From: Desulfobacteraceae bacterium
Lineage (GTDB): Bacteria; Desulfobacterota; Desulfobacteria; Desulfobacterales; Desulfobacteraceae
Direction: 5' to 3'
DNA: 50,132 nt
Assembly (NCBI GenBank): GCA_024226935.1
Contig: JAAELK010000159.1
Span: 1-50,132, forward strand
This document shows positions 42,103 to 50,132 of this stretch, piece by piece. Under the pieces are notes generated by a model. That model had not been told where the DNA came from, searched no databases, and worked only from the letters and a program-made list of their open reading frames with translations. Each line of letters begins with the position of its first letter. Position 1 is the stretch's first letter. Made by a program: the position numbers and the translations under genes.

Positions 42103-43834
42103 GGTTCAAAATTTTTTCTTTAAGTTTTATGGTCAGATTTTTATCTTCTTTTTTTGCATTACCCACGGCTTTTTTATAGGTGATTAATGCTTTTACCAAT
42201 TGTCCTGACTTTAGATAGGCATCTGCCAGGTGATCTGCTATGATCGTTTCAAAATCACTTAATTGAGCTGCCAGTTCAAGATAATGGATGGCTTTTGTAT
42301 AATTTTGTTTCTGGTAATAAACCCAGCCCAGGCTGTCGGTGATATAGCCGTCATTGGGTTTTTGTTTCATTGCTCTGGAAATCAGCTCCAGGGCCTGATC
42401 CAGGTTGATCCCCATTTCTGCATAGGTATAACCCAGGTAGTTCAGGGCGTTGGCGTTATCAGGATCGGTTTGAAGCAGCGTTTTCATGGTCTGGATTGAT
42501 TGATCTTTTAGCCCTGCTTTATCCTGGATCGTTCCAAGTCGAAAAAGGAGGGTGAGATTGTCCGGGGCTGTTTTAAGACCATCATTCAGGATGGTTATAG
42601 CCTTGTTGTATTGGGTTTGATCTTCGTAAAAAGAAGCAAGGAATGAGATAATATCTACGTCTTTGGGGTCATTTTTGTGGTGTTGTTCCAGGATTTTGAT
42701 GGCCTGCCGGGGTTGTCCAATGTCCCGGTATAAAAAAGCAATACTCAGCAAAGTTTCTTTGTATTGGGGATGTTCCGGTGTCACTTTGAGGTAGTGCTCA
42801 ATGGCTGTTTTAATATTTCCCGTAGCTTCATAGGCCATGCCGGCAAAAAAATTTAAATTAGAATTGTCGGGCTCTGCCTTGAGCAATTGGGAAAATACAA
42901 TTATTGCGTCTTGATATCGTTTTTCAGCAATATAGGTATCCACAGCCGCCATGAGTAGCTGAGAGTCTTCTTTCCCTTTATTTCCAAGCTCTGTGAATAA
43001 AACAAGAGCCTTGGTCTTTGCATTGTTTTTATATTGGAAAAGGGCCATTTCAAGGGCTGCCCTGTTATTTTCCGGTTCAATTTCAAGGATTTTTTTATAG
43101 GATTTAAGAACCTGTTTTTTCCAGTTCTTTTTTTTGAGTTTTTTATAAATTTCAATAAGTTCGAATCGGGATTCCACAAGTTTTGGTTCCAATTCAATGG
43201 TTTTTAAGAACGCCTTTTTTGCCGCCCCAAGGTTATTTGTCAGTAAATTGGCTTCTCCCAAGTAAAAATAGGCGACATAATAATCGGGAAGTTCTTTTGT
43301 CATTTTTGAAAAAAGGTTGAGGGCTTTTTGGGAATTTTGATTTTCCATGTAGATATTGCCAAGGCGAAGATAGGTTTCCTTGTTCTTGGGATCCAGGGTC
43401 AGGATCTTCTTTAAAATGCCGGGTAGTTGTTTTTTTTGGTCGGGGGGAGGGATTAATCGAGCCAGGATCAGGAGATTATCAATGTTTTCAGGATTTTGGT
43501 CTACCAGGTTTTGGGCCAGGATAAGCGCCTGATCATTGTGCTTTTCTTTTAGATAAAGTCGTATCAATTCCCTTTTTAAAAAGACGGAATCCGGATCTTT
43601 TTTAATGGCTTTTTTCAGGGAGATGACTGCCTGGGCAATCTCATTGTTTTGGGTATGTATTCTGGATTCAAGGTAAAAATATGTAGCTGGTAATTGGGAT
43701 TCTTCCAGAGCGGTATTTTTTGGGGAAGTTTCCGACAAGCTTTGGGGGCTGGAAATTGTTTTGCCCGGGTTGCATCCTGAAATGGATAAAATTGAAGATA
43801 TAAATAAAAAGATCCAAATAAATTGTGTTTGCAT
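42077..43834 (-). CDS. TPR-repeat lipoprotein
   Basis: A 585-residue exported lipoprotein (signal MQTQFIWIFLFISSILSISG|C). Nearly the whole mature chain is tetratricopeptide repeats of about 34 residues, with repeats of the type PDNSNLNFFAGMAYEATGNI and PNDGYITDSLGWVYYQKQNYTKAIHYL. It would be a protein-interaction scaffold at the outer membrane. The pairing with a LolB-like lipoprotein suggests an envelope-assembly function. No enzymatic domain is visible. Confidence 0.88.
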   Translation of the reverse strand: MQTQFIWIFLFISSILSISGCNPGKTISSPQSLSETSPKNTALEESQLPATYFYLESRIHTQNNEIAQAVISLKKAIKKDPDSVFLKRELIRLYLKEKHNDQALILAQNLVDQNPENIDNLLILARLIPPPDQKKQLPGILKKILTLDPKNKETYLRLGNIYMENQNSQKALNLFSKMTKELPDYYVAYFYLGEANLLTNNLGAAKKAFLKTIELEPKLVESRFELIEIYKKLKKKNWKKQVLKSYKKILEIEPENNRAALEMALFQYKNNAKTKALVLFTELGNKGKEDSQLLMAAVDTYIAEKRYQDAIIVFSQLLKAEPDNSNLNFFAGMAYEATGNIKTAIEHYLKVTPEHPQYKETLLSIAFLYRDIGQPRQAIKILEQHHKNDPKDVDIISFLASFYEDQTQYNKAITILNDGLKTAPDNLTLLFRLGTIQDKAGLKDQSIQTMKTLLQTDPDNANALNYLGYTYAEMGINLDQALELISRAMKQKPNDGYITDSLGWVYYQKQNYTKAIHYLELAAQLSDFETIIADHLADAYLKSGQLVKALITYKKAVGNAKKEDKNLTIKLKEKILNLEKKLNEK

Positions 43835-43873
43835 AGAGGAAATGACCTTTTTTTGTGCCCGCTTTTTTAGTTT

Positions 43874-44836
43874 TTACTGGTTGTGATCATACATGTCAAA
43901 ATCGGGCATATCTTTTTTGAAAAAAGCTTTCATCTTCTTTAAAATATTATTTTCAATCTGTCGGACCCGCTCCCGGGAAATGGAATACTCTTCTCCGATT
44001 TCCTGAAGGGTCTTAGGGCTGTCAGAAAATATCCGTCGTTCAAATATATCCAGTTCTCTGTCATTGAGAGTTTTTTTGAATTCATTTACCTTGGTGTGAA
44101 GGATATCTTCTATCTCTTTTTTAGCGACCCTGTCTTCGGAAGAGTCTGAATCCATGTTGATAAATTCAATTCGTTCTGTGTTTGAATCATTTTTCAAGGG
44201 TTCATCAAGGGAGAGATCCCAGTTGGCCAGCCGCTGGTCCATATCAACTACCTCTTTTTCAGAAACTCCCAGTCGTTCTGATAAAAGTTTGGGTTTGGGG
44301 TCAAAACCCTGTTCAATGAGTCGTGCTTTTTCTTTTTTCAGTCGGAAAAATAGTTTGCGTTGTCCCTGGGTGGTGCCGATTTTGACCATGCGCCAATTAT
44401 CCATGATAAATTTTAATATATAGGCCTTGATCCAGAAAGATGCATAATAGGAAAATTTAACATTTTTATAGGGATTAAATTTTTTGACAGCCTGGACAAG
44501 TCCGATATTACCTTCCTGGATCAGGTCTAAAAGATTTTGCATCCAGATCCGTTGGAATTCCAGGGCAATTTTTACCACAAGCCTGAGATTGGATGTGGTC
44601 ATAATATAAGCGGCTTCCTGGTCTCCCTCTTCTTGTATTCTGGTGCCCAGTTCAATTTCCTGATCCCGATTCAATAGTTTGTATCGGTTGATTTCACTCA
44701 AGTAGCTTTGTATGGGGTCTGATTTGACAAGGGCCTTGGAGCTGGATGTTTTTGTTTTTGAAACCGGAACATGAAAGTCTTTTTTTGTGAGTCTTTTTGG
44801 AACTTTGGAATTATTATTATCTATATTTTTTTTCAT
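43874..44836 (-). CDS. rpoH: RpoH-like (sigma-32 group) RNA polymerase sigma factor
   Basis: A 320-residue sigma-70 family factor lacking region 1.1. Region 1.2/2 runs from DPIQSYLSEINRYKLLNRDQEIELG through LLDLIQEGNIGLVQAVKKFNPYKNVKFSYYASFWIKAYILKFI (-10 recognition and melting). QGQRKLFFRLKKEKARLIE matches the RpoH box (QRKLFFNLR). Region 4 ends with EIGEEYSISRERVRQIENNILKKMK. Heat-shock or envelope-stress control is expected by family. The N-terminal about 45 residues are basic and poorly conserved. The upstream gap of 145 bp to the tRNA gene shows nothing else. Confidence 0.88.
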   Translation of the reverse strand: MKKNIDNNNSKVPKRLTKKDFHVPVSKTKTSSSKALVKSDPIQSYLSEINRYKLLNRDQEIELGTRIQEEGDQEAAYIMTTSNLRLVVKIALEFQRIWMQNLLDLIQEGNIGLVQAVKKFNPYKNVKFSYYASFWIKAYILKFIMDNWRMVKIGTTQGQRKLFFRLKKEKARLIEQGFDPKPKLLSERLGVSEKEVVDMDQRLANWDLSLDEPLKNDSNTERIEFINMDSDSSEDRVAKKEIEDILHTKVNEFKKTLNDRELDIFERRIFSDSPKTLQEIGEEYSISRERVRQIENNILKKMKAFFKKDMPDFDMYDHNQ

Positions 44837-44981
44837 TCAATGAAACCTTAATGTTATGGATAAGAATTGAGTATACCATTATCATGATCTCTATAAAAGC
44901 AATATATTTTACAAAAAATTATCCAATCTTCATTTTTTTGTGGACAACCAGGAAAATCTTTGGTAGAAGACAATCCTGTTT

Positions 44982-45058
<77 letters not shown>

Positions 45059-45069
45059 TTTAATATCAG

Positions 45070-45101
45070 AGGTTTTTAGTTTTTAGCTAAAAACCTTTTT
45101 T
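45070..45101 (+). terminator. Terminator of the tRNA-Arg gene
   Basis: AGGTTTTTAG (45070-45079), loop TTTTTAG, CTAAAAACCT (45087-45096) with a T-run to 45101: perfect 10-bp stem just after the tRNA. Confidence 0.88.
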
Positions 45102-45249
45102 GCTTTCCGGGACAATTGTCCTAAGGTTTTAATCTGACGCAGCGTGGGTTTTTGTGACAATACCCAATAAAAATAGATTTTCCAAAATCATTGAACGGGT
45201 ACGGGTTTAGTGTGTTCTCTTGAGCTTGGGCGATTGAGCTTTGGTTTAA

Positions 45250-47706
45250 TTAAAATTTTTTTATACTTTTAGGCAATAATATTTCCGTTAAAAGGTTTGC
45301 CATGGAAAATAATTGTTCGGCTGTTTCAAGGGTTTGGCCCGAGCTTGCCTTGACTTCTTCAGCTGCTTCCTGAATATTTTTGACCGCACTGAAAGTCTGA
45401 TCTATGGTGTTGGTTTGTTGGGATACCGTCATTTCCACCTCCCTTGATGTTACAAGATTTTCTTCCGAGACTTTTAATATGGAATTAAAATGTTCGGAAG
45501 TATCATGGATGCTCTGTGTCCCTTCTTCCACAGCTTTTATGCTTTCTTCTGTCAAAAGTGCGGTTTTGTTGGCACTTTTTTGTATATCCTCGATCAGGGT
45601 ACGGACCTCCTTGGTGGATTCCTTTGCCTTGTTGGCAAGTGTCATGATCTGTTCTGCAACTGCTGAAAATCGATTTCCGGACTCACCAGCCCCTGCTGCT
45701 TCAATTGTAGCATTGTATGACAGGATGGTAGTCTGGTCTGTCAACTCATTGATTATCTGGAGGATCAGATCCATCTGATGGGTTTTTTCACCCAGTTCCA
45801 GGATATTGTTCGTGACATTTTCCACCTGTTTTTGGATGTTGGAGATCCCGTTAATGGCTTTTATAAGGGAACCTTTTCCGAGGGTTGAAGCATTATTAGC
45901 AGATTTAATACCGGTGGTTGCATTCTTGGTGGCTTCAGCAATTTGATGGGAGCTTCTGAGTAATTCTTCCATGGTGGTTGAAATCTGTGTTGTAGCCGTG
46001 GCTTGCTCAGTGGAGCTGGTGGATTGCTGTTGTACTGCTACCTTGAGTTCCTCCGACGAGGTTTTAAGCTCAATTGTGGCCTTGTTCAAGGGTGTGGTAA
46101 TAGCCCTGGCAGTAAAGAATGCTGCAATAAGCGCAAGGACGATGGCAAGTATGACGCCGCCGACAATCATGTACAGTGAATTACTGGAAGTTTGCACAGC
46201 CCCGGCTTTTCGTTCATCCATGAGTTTTTGCTCTCTGTCGATGAAGATTCCTATCTGCTCGCGGAACTTATCAAAATACTTTTTCCCCCTGGCTTCGGCT
46301 ACAAGGTCGGCCATGTCATCCATGGTTTGGGCATCTCCGATATCCCTTCTGAGTCCAATTTGAACATCAGTGACATTTTTTTGCCAGGCATTCATATTAT
46401 CTTTGACTTCAGATAAAAGTTTCACCTGGGCCGGATTGTCATTTACAGTCTGGGATAATGAGGCCACTAACTCACTAAACTTTTTGCCGCCAGCCTTATA
46501 TGGATCAAGAAACTCTTCCTTGCCCGCAAGAAGATATCCTCTCATGCCGGTTTCCATATCCACTGCGGCGGAGAGAATTTCATTGGCGGTTTCAATAACA
46601 TTTCGTGTATGGGCGACCCACTTGGTGGTGTTGGCGATAAGTTGCCTGTTTTCAACGGTTGCCTTTGTTATATTGACCACCTCAACCTGACGCCTGGCCA
46701 TGAGTTTTTCTTCTCTGGCTGTGAAAGTAGCAATTTTAGCACGGAATTTATCAAAATAGATTTTACCCCTGGCTTTGCTCACTTCTTTAACCAGATCTGA
46801 TAGGTTTGCCTGTCCGGATACCACTTTCTTTCTTAAACCGATCATGGGTTCGGTGACATCTTTTTTCCACGCATCAATAATATTTTTAACCTCGGATAAA
46901 AGTTTCACCTGGGCTGGGTTGTCATTTACAGTCTGGGATAATGAGGCCACTAACCCATTAAATTTTTTAACACCAGACTTATATGGATCAAGAAACTCTT
47001 TTTTGCCCGTAATAAGATAGCCCCTCATACCGGTTTCCATGTCTACACCGCCCGCAAGGATCTCATGGGCGGTGGCAATGACTTTTTTTGTATGATTCAC
47101 CCAATTGTTGGTATCTGTAATTTTCTGGGCAAAGGCTTCATTTTTTATTATGGCTTCATCGGCAGAAGCCTGACGTTCGTTCATCAACTTTGTTTCCCGG
47201 CTGATAAACTCGGCTATCTGATCTCGGAATTTGTCAAAGTAGAGTTTGCCCTTTGCCTCATCAACTAAATCGGCCATATCGTTCATGGTTTTGGCATCAC
47301 CGATCTGCCGTCGAAGATTAATCTGGATTTTGGTGACATCCTTTTGCCAGGCATCAATATTGGTTTTAACTTCCGAAAGGAGCTGGACCTGGGCTGGATT
47401 GTCATCCACTGTTTTAGATAAAGACGCGACCAATTCATAAAACTTTTTTTGCCCGCTTTTATAAGGGCCAAGAAAATCTTCTTTGCCGGACAGCAAATAG
47501 CCTCTCATACCGGTTTCCATGTCTACACCGGCCGCTATAATCTGGATCGCTGTACCAATGACTATATGTGTATGGTCCACACTTTTATTGGTGTTGCTCA
47601 ACGATCTAGTTGCATTAATGCTTATGATACCCAGTATCACCATCAAAACCAGTGTTATGCAGCTGCCAAGGATGATTTTAAATTTTAATCCCATGTTTTT
47701 AAACAT
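45250..47706 (-). CDS. Methyl-accepting chemotaxis protein with three tandem CHASE3-like sensor domains
   Basis: An 818-residue chemoreceptor. TM1 about 9-30. Three homologous extracytoplasmic units follow, each containing a GVDMETGMRGYL segment, then PYKSG-KKF-LVASLS, then NPAQVKLLSEVK. At DNA level the same site recurs at 47520, 47040 and 46557, a period of 480 and 483 bp. TM2 about 525-548, a weak HAMP-like linker, and a cytoplasmic signalling domain. The hairpin tip reads QTTILSYNATIEAAGAGE (to Glu675), differing from the canonical QTNxLALNAAIEAARAGE in several places, with Gly672 where the trimer-contact arginine normally is. The C-terminus has no NWETF-like tether. Its own minus-strand gene stands alone, with an unremarkable 485-bp region before it. 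Confidence 0.92.
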   Translation of the reverse strand: MFKNMGLKFKIILGSCITLVLMVILGIISINATRSLSNTNKSVDHTHIVIGTAIQIIAAGVDMETGMRGYLLSGKEDFLGPYKSGQKKFYELVASLSKTVDDNPAQVQLLSEVKTNIDAWQKDVTKIQINLRRQIGDAKTMNDMADLVDEAKGKLYFDKFRDQIAEFISRETKLMNERQASADEAIIKNEAFAQKITDTNNWVNHTKKVIATAHEILAGGVDMETGMRGYLITGKKEFLDPYKSGVKKFNGLVASLSQTVNDNPAQVKLLSEVKNIIDAWKKDVTEPMIGLRKKVVSGQANLSDLVKEVSKARGKIYFDKFRAKIATFTAREEKLMARRQVEVVNITKATVENRQLIANTTKWVAHTRNVIETANEILSAAVDMETGMRGYLLAGKEEFLDPYKAGGKKFSELVASLSQTVNDNPAQVKLLSEVKDNMNAWQKNVTDVQIGLRRDIGDAQTMDDMADLVAEARGKKYFDKFREQIGIFIDREQKLMDERKAGAVQTSSNSLYMIVGGVILAIVLALIAAFFTARAITTPLNKATIELKTSSEELKVAVQQQSTSSTEQATATTQISTTMEELLRSSHQIAEATKNATTGIKSANNASTLGKGSLIKAINGISNIQKQVENVTNNILELGEKTHQMDLILQIINELTDQTTILSYNATIEAAGAGESGNRFSAVAEQIMTLANKAKESTKEVRTLIEDIQKSANKTALLTEESIKAVEEGTQSIHDTSEHFNSILKVSEENLVTSREVEMTVSQQTNTIDQTFSAVKNIQEAAEEVKASSGQTLETAEQLFSMANLLTEILLPKSIKKF

Positions 47707-48191
47707 GATGTTCTCTCCTTTTATTGCTTTGCTGAAATTCGCCGGTTTGCCTGGAGAAAGGGGCTGTCATGCAAACTGGTTTATGTATTGTCTGTATAAT
47801 CAAGTGCTTTAGGCGTACTTTTTCAGTTGAAATTAAAGAAGATCGATGATATCGAAATCGAATAGTAAATTTTTCGGATATAATATTGCTAATTTAAGAT
47901 ATCAGCGAATTATTATTTTTCAGACGGATTAGATTCTATTCAAATTACAATAAAAATTAAAATAATGCAAAAAAAATAATGCAAGCGGATTTATATTGTT
48001 CTGATTATAAATTCAAATTGATCTTACAGCTTATCACTGCATAAACAGGACCCCAAGATAAATTTTTTTGCTTTATTAGCCTTTTTGATGTAACGTAAAA
48101 TTTATTAACTTCGTTAAATAATAGAAAAAAAGATATAATGATGCTATAAAAATTTAATCGTATTGAAAATACCGATAGCAGGAACAAACCA
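47707..48191. other. AT-rich intergenic region between divergent signalling genes
   Basis: 485 bp containing the promoters of the chemoreceptor (minus) and the reduced HD-GYP gene (plus). A short minus-strand ORF at 48005-48187 is low-complexity and has no support. I see no repeat or RNA gene. Confidence 0.6.
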
Positions 48192-48743
48192 ATGACAGAT
48201 GAATATATCTCCTTAAAAAAATCCCCGGTGATGGTTCTACAAAAAATTCCTTTATATTATTTTTCTAAACAAAAAGAGCCTCTTCTCTACAAAAAGAAAG
48301 GTGAAATAATGGACGAAGCAAGGTTTCAATCGGATAAATTTCCTGATCTTTTTATTCATAAATCCGATATTGAAAAGATGGGTATTTGCGCTATTCTCCA
48401 TGATATAGGCCTGACCGAAGTCCCACAAGAGATTCTTCAGTTGGAAGATGAGTTGATGGATAATCAGTTTAAACAATTTAAAACCCATTGTCTAAGGGGA
48501 GAAAAGCTTATTCGCGAGGGTTCAGACTTTGGAGATGATGTTGCCCTAGTTGTTCTGGAGCATCATGAAAAATTGGATGGCAGCGGTTATCCCTCCGGCA
48601 AAACAAAAATTTGCGAAGAAGCGAATCTGATCGGTATGATTGACAGTTATGAATATCTGACCTATCGGGAAAAAAATTTCAGACGCGCCCAGAAACCTTT
48701 TGGTTCTTTACAGATTCTGAAAAAGGATGTTATGGCCTATTAG
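48192..48743 (+). CDS. Reduced HD-GYP-like protein
   Basis: 183 residues. The first about 60 (VLQKIPLYYFSKQKEPLLYKKKGE and KFPDLFIHKSDIEK) resemble the small N-terminal module seen before HD-GYP domains in delta-proteobacteria. The catalytic part is shortened. Residues about 76 on keep AILHDIG (HD), FKTHCLRGE (His), EHHEKLDGSGYPSG (HHE and GYP) and MIDSYEYLTYRE (Asp). The first helix of the domain with its metal ligand and the C-terminal helices are missing, and HDIGK has become HDIGL. It could be a degenerate enzyme or a c-di-GMP receptor. AGGA lies upstream of the ATG, and a terminator follows. Confidence 0.75.
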   Translation: MTDEYISLKKSPVMVLQKIPLYYFSKQKEPLLYKKKGEIMDEARFQSDKFPDLFIHKSDIEKMGICAILHDIGLTEVPQEILQLEDELMDNQFKQFKTHCLRGEKLIREGSDFGDDVALVVLEHHEKLDGSGYPSGKTKICEEANLIGMIDSYEYLTYREKNFRRAQKPFGSLQILKKDVMAY

Positions 48744-48750
48744 TACAATA

Positions 48751-48771
48751 AATCAATATTTATTGATTTTT
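48751..48771 (+). terminator. Terminator after the reduced HD-GYP gene
   Basis: AATCAATA (48751-48758), TT, TATTGATT (48761-48768) followed by T residues, 8 bp after the stop codon. Confidence 0.6.
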
Positions 48772-48934
48772 GTAAATGTTTGACCCACTGATAAAATCAT
48801 GACTCTGTTCATTATCAAACAGATTTAATGATGTGCTTTGGGGCGCATATTTAAAAAAAGATATAGTCGGTGTCCATACCAATTGCCATTATAGGCATAG
48901 TACTGTTAACCAATAATAATAATTGGAAAACAAA

Positions 48935-49987
48935 ATGTCCGATCAAGTCCCACAAAACGAATACTGCCCCGGTTATGGTGATCTTACAAAGCTCAATACC
49001 TGTCGCCTGATTTTAGATATGGTTGGGGAAGCTACTCTTAGGGAAATCGCAAAAAATCACCTTGATTTGATGGAAACCTCTGGAGCTATCTATGAGGCAA
49101 ATGGTGATTACGCCCATGGTATTTTTTCTTCCGGTTGGTGTCAATGCCTGGATAGTGCTTCACGCAAATTATGTAATACCGATGATAATATCATGGCCTT
49201 AAATAGTGGGAAGTGGATTTGTCATGGGTGTTGCTGGAATGAAGCATCGCTTGAATCCATCAAAACAAGAGCACCTGTTGATATAGAATGTAAAGGGGGG
49301 ATTCGCCTCTATGCTGTTCCGATTATAGCTGATGGTAAAGCCATTGGATCGATGAATATGGGATATGGTGATCCTCCATCTGATCCTGAAAAATTGCTTG
49401 AAATTTCTAAACGTTATCGAGTGGATTTCGATAAACTTTCCCGATTGGCCAATGAGTATATATCCCGCTCGCCTCAAATTATTGGTGCTGCCAAATCTCA
49501 GTTGATTACTTCTGCAAAGCTTATAGGACAAATCATTGAGCTTCGATTGCTAGGCAAATCTCTGGAAAAAACAACCCATGATCTCGGTGAACGTGTAAAG
49601 GAATTAAACTGCCTGTATGCTCTTTCTAAGCTCATTGGAAAAAAAAATATTACTCTTGATGAAATATTACAGGGTACTGTTGATATTATTCCACGCTCCT
49701 GGCAATATCCTGAATTCACCTGTGCCAGGATAATTTTCAAACATCGAGAGTACAAGACGGCTAATTTCAAAAAAACTACTTGGAAGCAATCCCAGGATAT
49801 TATTGTCCATGGAGAGTCCCTGGGAAAAATTGAAGTTTTTTATTTAGAAGAGCATGCTGAAAATTTTGAAGTGCCTTTTCTCAAGGAAGAATGGGATCTG
49901 ATAGATGTTATTGCTAAACATTTAGGAAGGGATATTGAGCGTAAGCAATCCGAGAATGAATTAAAAAATATAAATGAACAATTATAG
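48935..49987 (+). pseudogene. PocR-GAF sensor protein, apparently truncated by an insertion
   Basis: 350 residues from ATG 48935 (an in-frame TTG at 48923 is less likely). Residues about 15-170 form a PocR domain with its cysteine-rich ligand site (SGWCQCLDSASRKLC, then WICHGCCWNE) and the strand IRLYAVPIIADGKAIGSMNMG. A coiled coil (about 195-215) leads to a GAF-like domain (about 220-335, LNCLYALSKLIGKKNITLDEILQG). The chain ends in a helix (ERKQSENELKNINEQL) that in relatives runs on into PAS or histidine-kinase domains. Here a TAG stops it exactly where sequence of a new character begins. PocR domains bind small hydrocarbon-like ligands in propanediol regulators. Probably a sensor kinase that lost its output half. 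Confidence 0.75.
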
Positions 49988-50069
49988 TGCTAGTCATATG
50001 ACTTGATACTTTTGCAAAAATCATGTAGTATGATCGCTCCCGGAGTTTATTTAAAGAGGGGGCGCTGAC
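49985..50069 (+). mobile_element. Probable left end of an insertion element
   Basis: Sequence from the TAG stop of the PocR-GAF gene to the next ATG. It begins TAGTGCTAGTCATATGAC with an exact 10-bp palindrome GTCATATGAC at 49994-50003, and a TA dinucleotide lies at the putative junction (49985-49986), the target used by IS630/Tc1-type elements. It carries an AGAGGG ribosome-binding site (50055-50060) for the ORF starting at 50070. The right end lies outside the window. Confidence 0.4.
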
Positions 50070-50132
50070 ATGGCTCAAGGCAAAGCACTTACACCGGAAG
50101 ACAAGAAAGCAATAGTTGCTTTAAAGGAATAT
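50070..50132 (+). CDS. Start of a putative transposase gene (partial)
   Basis: The ORF opens MAQGKALTPEDKKAIVALKE and runs off the window. The start resembles the N-terminus of helix-turn-helix transposases, possibly IS630-type (a basic segment followed by a helix). It sits directly after the point at which the PocR-GAF gene is cut. Only 21 residues can be read, so the family call is tentative. Confidence 0.45.
   Translation, partial: MAQGKALTPEDKKAIVALKEY

Noticed and set aside
46170-47600. Direct repeats with regular period considered as a CRISPR or satellite array
   Set aside because: They are about 480 bp apart and encode repeated CHASE3-like domains within one reading frame.
48005-48187. 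60-residue minus-strand ORF in the AT-rich gap
   Set aside because: Low-complexity composition, no ribosome-binding site, no family resemblance.

Overview
The window looks like chromosomal DNA of an anaerobic Desulfobacterota bacterium, most likely a Desulfobacteraceae sulfate reducer of the Desulfobacula/Desulfobacter/Desulfotignum kind. This is an inference from gene content. The signs are a selenocysteine-encoding selD, a split F0 operon (atpZ-atpI-atpB-atpE) with no F1 genes beside it, a CooT-type nickel protein, a membrane-anchored reductive-dehalogenase-like Fe-S/corrinoid protein, TRAP transport, a BKACE-family enzyme, several c-di-GMP-type proteins, and moderately AT-rich DNA.

Layout. 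1-1816: a dipeptide/oligopeptide ABC transporter remnant, in which the first ATPase has lost its N-terminal half at what looks like an insertion junction and the second is intact. 1834-2430: a PlsC-like acyltransferase. 2826-12298: a co-directional catabolic locus with a MIO-type aminomutase/ammonia-lyase, a class III aminotransferase, an Lrp/AsnC regulator, a BKACE enzyme, an AMP-forming acyl-CoA ligase and a three-gene TRAP transporter, followed by a Cache-domain hybrid kinase (12497-15910). 16136-18553: heptose adenylyltransferase, PgeF and SelD. 18669-20324: F0 ATP synthase genes. 20513-22190: PilZ, an unknown protein and a zinc-ribbon ParA-like ATPase. 22560-24019: an HD-GYP protein with a small coupled ORF. 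24139-34623 (minus strand): ACT protein, PaaK, crotonase, amidase, MutS, LapA, M23-like protein, CooT, phosphoesterase and RdhA-like protein. 34742-38465: a histidine utilisation locus (hutI divergent from hutC-hutH). 38459-44836 (minus strand): UPF0280 protein, dGTPase, Mrp, lipoprotein, TPR lipoprotein and an RpoH-like sigma factor. 44982-45058: tRNA-Arg. 45250-49987: signalling genes (a triple-CHASE3 chemoreceptor, a reduced HD-GYP protein, and a PocR-GAF protein apparently cut by an insertion element whose first ORF begins at 50070).

The main biological proposal concerns 2826-12298. The MIO enzyme has a Thr-Ser-Gly cofactor triplet and the length of bacterial phenylalanine aminomutases. 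It lacks the Ser-His pair of histidine lyases, which is present in the true HutH at 36933. The aminotransferase resembles beta-phenylalanine aminotransferases, and the BKACE protein belongs to a family that cleaves beta-keto acids with acetyl-CoA. Together they could convert an alpha-amino acid (aromatic is my best guess) to a beta-amino acid, then a beta-keto acid, then acetoacetate plus an acyl-CoA. For phenylalanine or tyrosine this would deliver benzoyl-CoA or 4-hydroxybenzoyl-CoA without oxygen. The TRAP system would import the substrate, and the Lrp protein and Cache kinase would regulate.
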